From G965200765 sp965200765 (lineage in GTDB: Bacteria; Pseudomonadota; Gammaproteobacteria; Arenicellales; JAJDZL01), in assembly GCA_965200765.1 (NCBI GenBank), contig OZ241380.1, positions 2,294,001 to 2,358,000 on the forward strand: a stretch of DNA of 64,000 nucleotides. The letters are read 5' to 3'. Positions 63,151 to 64,000 of the stretch are shown here, in pieces. The notes below the pieces were generated by a model. It had not been told where the DNA came from and made no database searches. It worked only from the letters and a program-made list of their open reading frames with translations. Position 1 is the first letter of the stretch. Each line of letters starts with the position of its first letter. A program made the position numbers and the translations under genes.

Positions 63151-64000
63151 ATGAACTTGAAAAGGACCGCTATTCTACTCACTTTCCTCTTTGTTTCGGG
63201 TATGGCACAGTCGTCTGCGTCTGCTGATACGCTGAATTCGGCTACCATCATCAAGCGATCGATGAGTCCCAGTTGTCTGAATTGGCGAATTGCAGGCATT
63301 TGCGTATGGCTGAAATGTACAATCTTTGGTTGCTTCATTGTAACGACACCCAAAATTTCTCATCGGTTGCCTGATCTAGTCGTGTCTTCGTATGTTGAGA
63401 CATTCAATAATCCATGGCAGGAAGCCAAAAATTTTTCCCGCCTATCGTCAAATTTAACAGGAACTCAACTGTCCGGCGGCAGTCTCTCAGGAGTTGGTAC
63501 AGGATTGCAACACACCGATTCGGGGTTCTTCTATGAAACAGATGTGATTGGCAATCCGGCTGCCCATCTATTAAAATTCAACAAGTTTTTGTGCAAATCT
63601 TCAAGCAGACCGCTTTTCCCCTACTACTTGTCCACTCTTGATGCCGCCGCCTGGAGAACTGGAATACCAGACGCGATGAGACAGGAGTCAATTACTCCGG
63701 GAGCTCGAGAAATCGGAAACTGGCCACACTCTACCTGGGGTCCTGTGTATCCCAGAAGCGGGTTTGTTGTTCAATCCGACCCAGCGAAAGCGGCGGCGGT
63801 TACGGCTCAACGAGCAATTGACATTGTCATCCGCGACGGGGCCGGACATATTCACAAGCCCTTTGGTACAGCAAGTAACTGGACCGTAACCAGAGGCGAC
63901 ACAACTGCACACTCGAAGAACGAGTGCGAAGCAAGCGGAGGGAACTGGCCAAAATCGAGTGCAAAGGACGAAACGTACGAATGCAAGACTCAATCCTGGC
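63151..64000 (+). CDS. TIGR03756-family TraU-like protein (cut by window end)
   Basis: An open frame from ATG 63151 runs off the window at 283 codons. It starts with a signal peptide (MNLKRTAILLTFLFVSGMAQSSASA), followed by LNSATIIKRSMSPSCLNWRIAGICVWLKCTIFGCFIVTTPKISHRLPDLVVSSYVETFNNPWQEA, which fits the TraU-like TIGR03756 family. The four clustered cysteines suggest disulfides, so a Dsb system would matter. In related elements a TIGR03757 thioredoxin-like gene often precedes it; here only 60 nt separate it from the ATPase. Confidence 0.82.
   Translation, partial: MNLKRTAILLTFLFVSGMAQSSASADTLNSATIIKRSMSPSCLNWRIAGICVWLKCTIFGCFIVTTPKISHRLPDLVVSSYVETFNNPWQEAKNFSRLSSNLTGTQLSGGSLSGVGTGLQHTDSGFFYETDVIGNPAAHLLKFNKFLCKSSSRPLFPYYLSTLDAAAWRTGIPDAMRQESITPGAREIGNWPHSTWGPVYPRSGFVVQSDPAKAAAVTAQRAIDIVIRDGAGHIHKPFGTASNWTVTRGDTTAHSKNECEASGGNWPKSSAKDETYECKTQSW

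Larger units (their letters stand above)
38236..64000 (+). mobile_element. Left part of a PFGI-1/pKLC102-type integrative and conjugative element (MPF-G)
   Basis: All genes from parA onward run on the plus strand and follow the order of this element family: partition and replication module, antirestriction, thin-pilus genes, mating-pore genes. The left edge lies between the liuE stop and parA. No integrase, relaxase or cargo genes fall inside the window. Compared with relatives, the replication module is compact (no DnaB, Ssb, TIGR03761 or topoisomerase III genes), and traD, TIGR03747 and the lytic transglycosylase are absent from their usual place. Confidence 0.85.

Overview
The window is a contiguous piece of a gammaproteobacterial chromosome with moderate, slightly AT-leaning composition and frequent TTG/GTG starts. 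The placement rests on two gene orders typical of that class, dsbC-recA-recX-alaS-lysC-csrA-tRNA-Ser and nrdR-ribD-ribE-ribBA-ribH-nusB/thiL-pgpA, plus tgt-yajC-secD-secF. I cannot place it to genus.

Layout: 0-1.5 kb holds a Bcr/CflA-type MFS exporter. From 1.7 to 19.5 kb almost everything is on the minus strand: tRNA-Ser(GCU), csrA, aspartokinase, alaS, recX, recA, dsbC, a rhodanese, pgpA, a fused NusB-ThiL protein, the riboflavin genes, nrdR, the Sec accessory genes and tgt. 19.7-21.8 kb has a 3-hydroxyisobutyrate-dehydrogenase-like enzyme and a convergent MFS permease. 22.4-24.7 kb is a tandem duplication of a hendecad-repeat coiled-coil membrane protein, one copy decayed. 24.7-29.0 kb carries a fused B12-dependent isobutyryl-CoA mutase (IcmF) and ispH. 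29.3-38.2 kb is a leucine/isovalerate catabolic operon (thioesterase, liuA, thiolase, DsbA-like isomerase, liuB, liuC, liuD, liuE).

From about 38.3 kb to the window end (at least 25.7 kb) lies the left part of an integrative and conjugative element of the PFGI-1/pKLC102 type (MPF-G family). It starts with a partition and replication module (ParA, ParB, DUF2857, STY4528-type replication protein), then an ArdC-like antirestriction protein, a type IVb thin-pilus operon (PilL, N, O, P, Q, R, S, V and a prepilin peptidase) and the mating-pore genes (TIGR03759, RAQPRD, TIGR03758, 03745, 03750, 03746, 03749, 03752, 03751, VirB4-like 03744 and a TraU-like 03756 gene cut by the window end). Integrase, relaxase, coupling protein TraD and lytic transglycosylase are not seen; the first two are expected beyond 64 kb, but the last two would normally sit inside the visible cluster.

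The most unusual signals are: a 19-bp palindrome flanked by iteron-like repeats inside the parB reading frame (candidate parS or origin); a long inverted repeat before the replication gene with a third copy of its motif before parA; the NusB-ThiL fusion; a PilV tip protein with a long fibre-like stalk and a cysteine-rich head; and the repeat-driven coiled-coil gene pair. All family names come from recognising sequence motifs and gene order by eye; no search was run.
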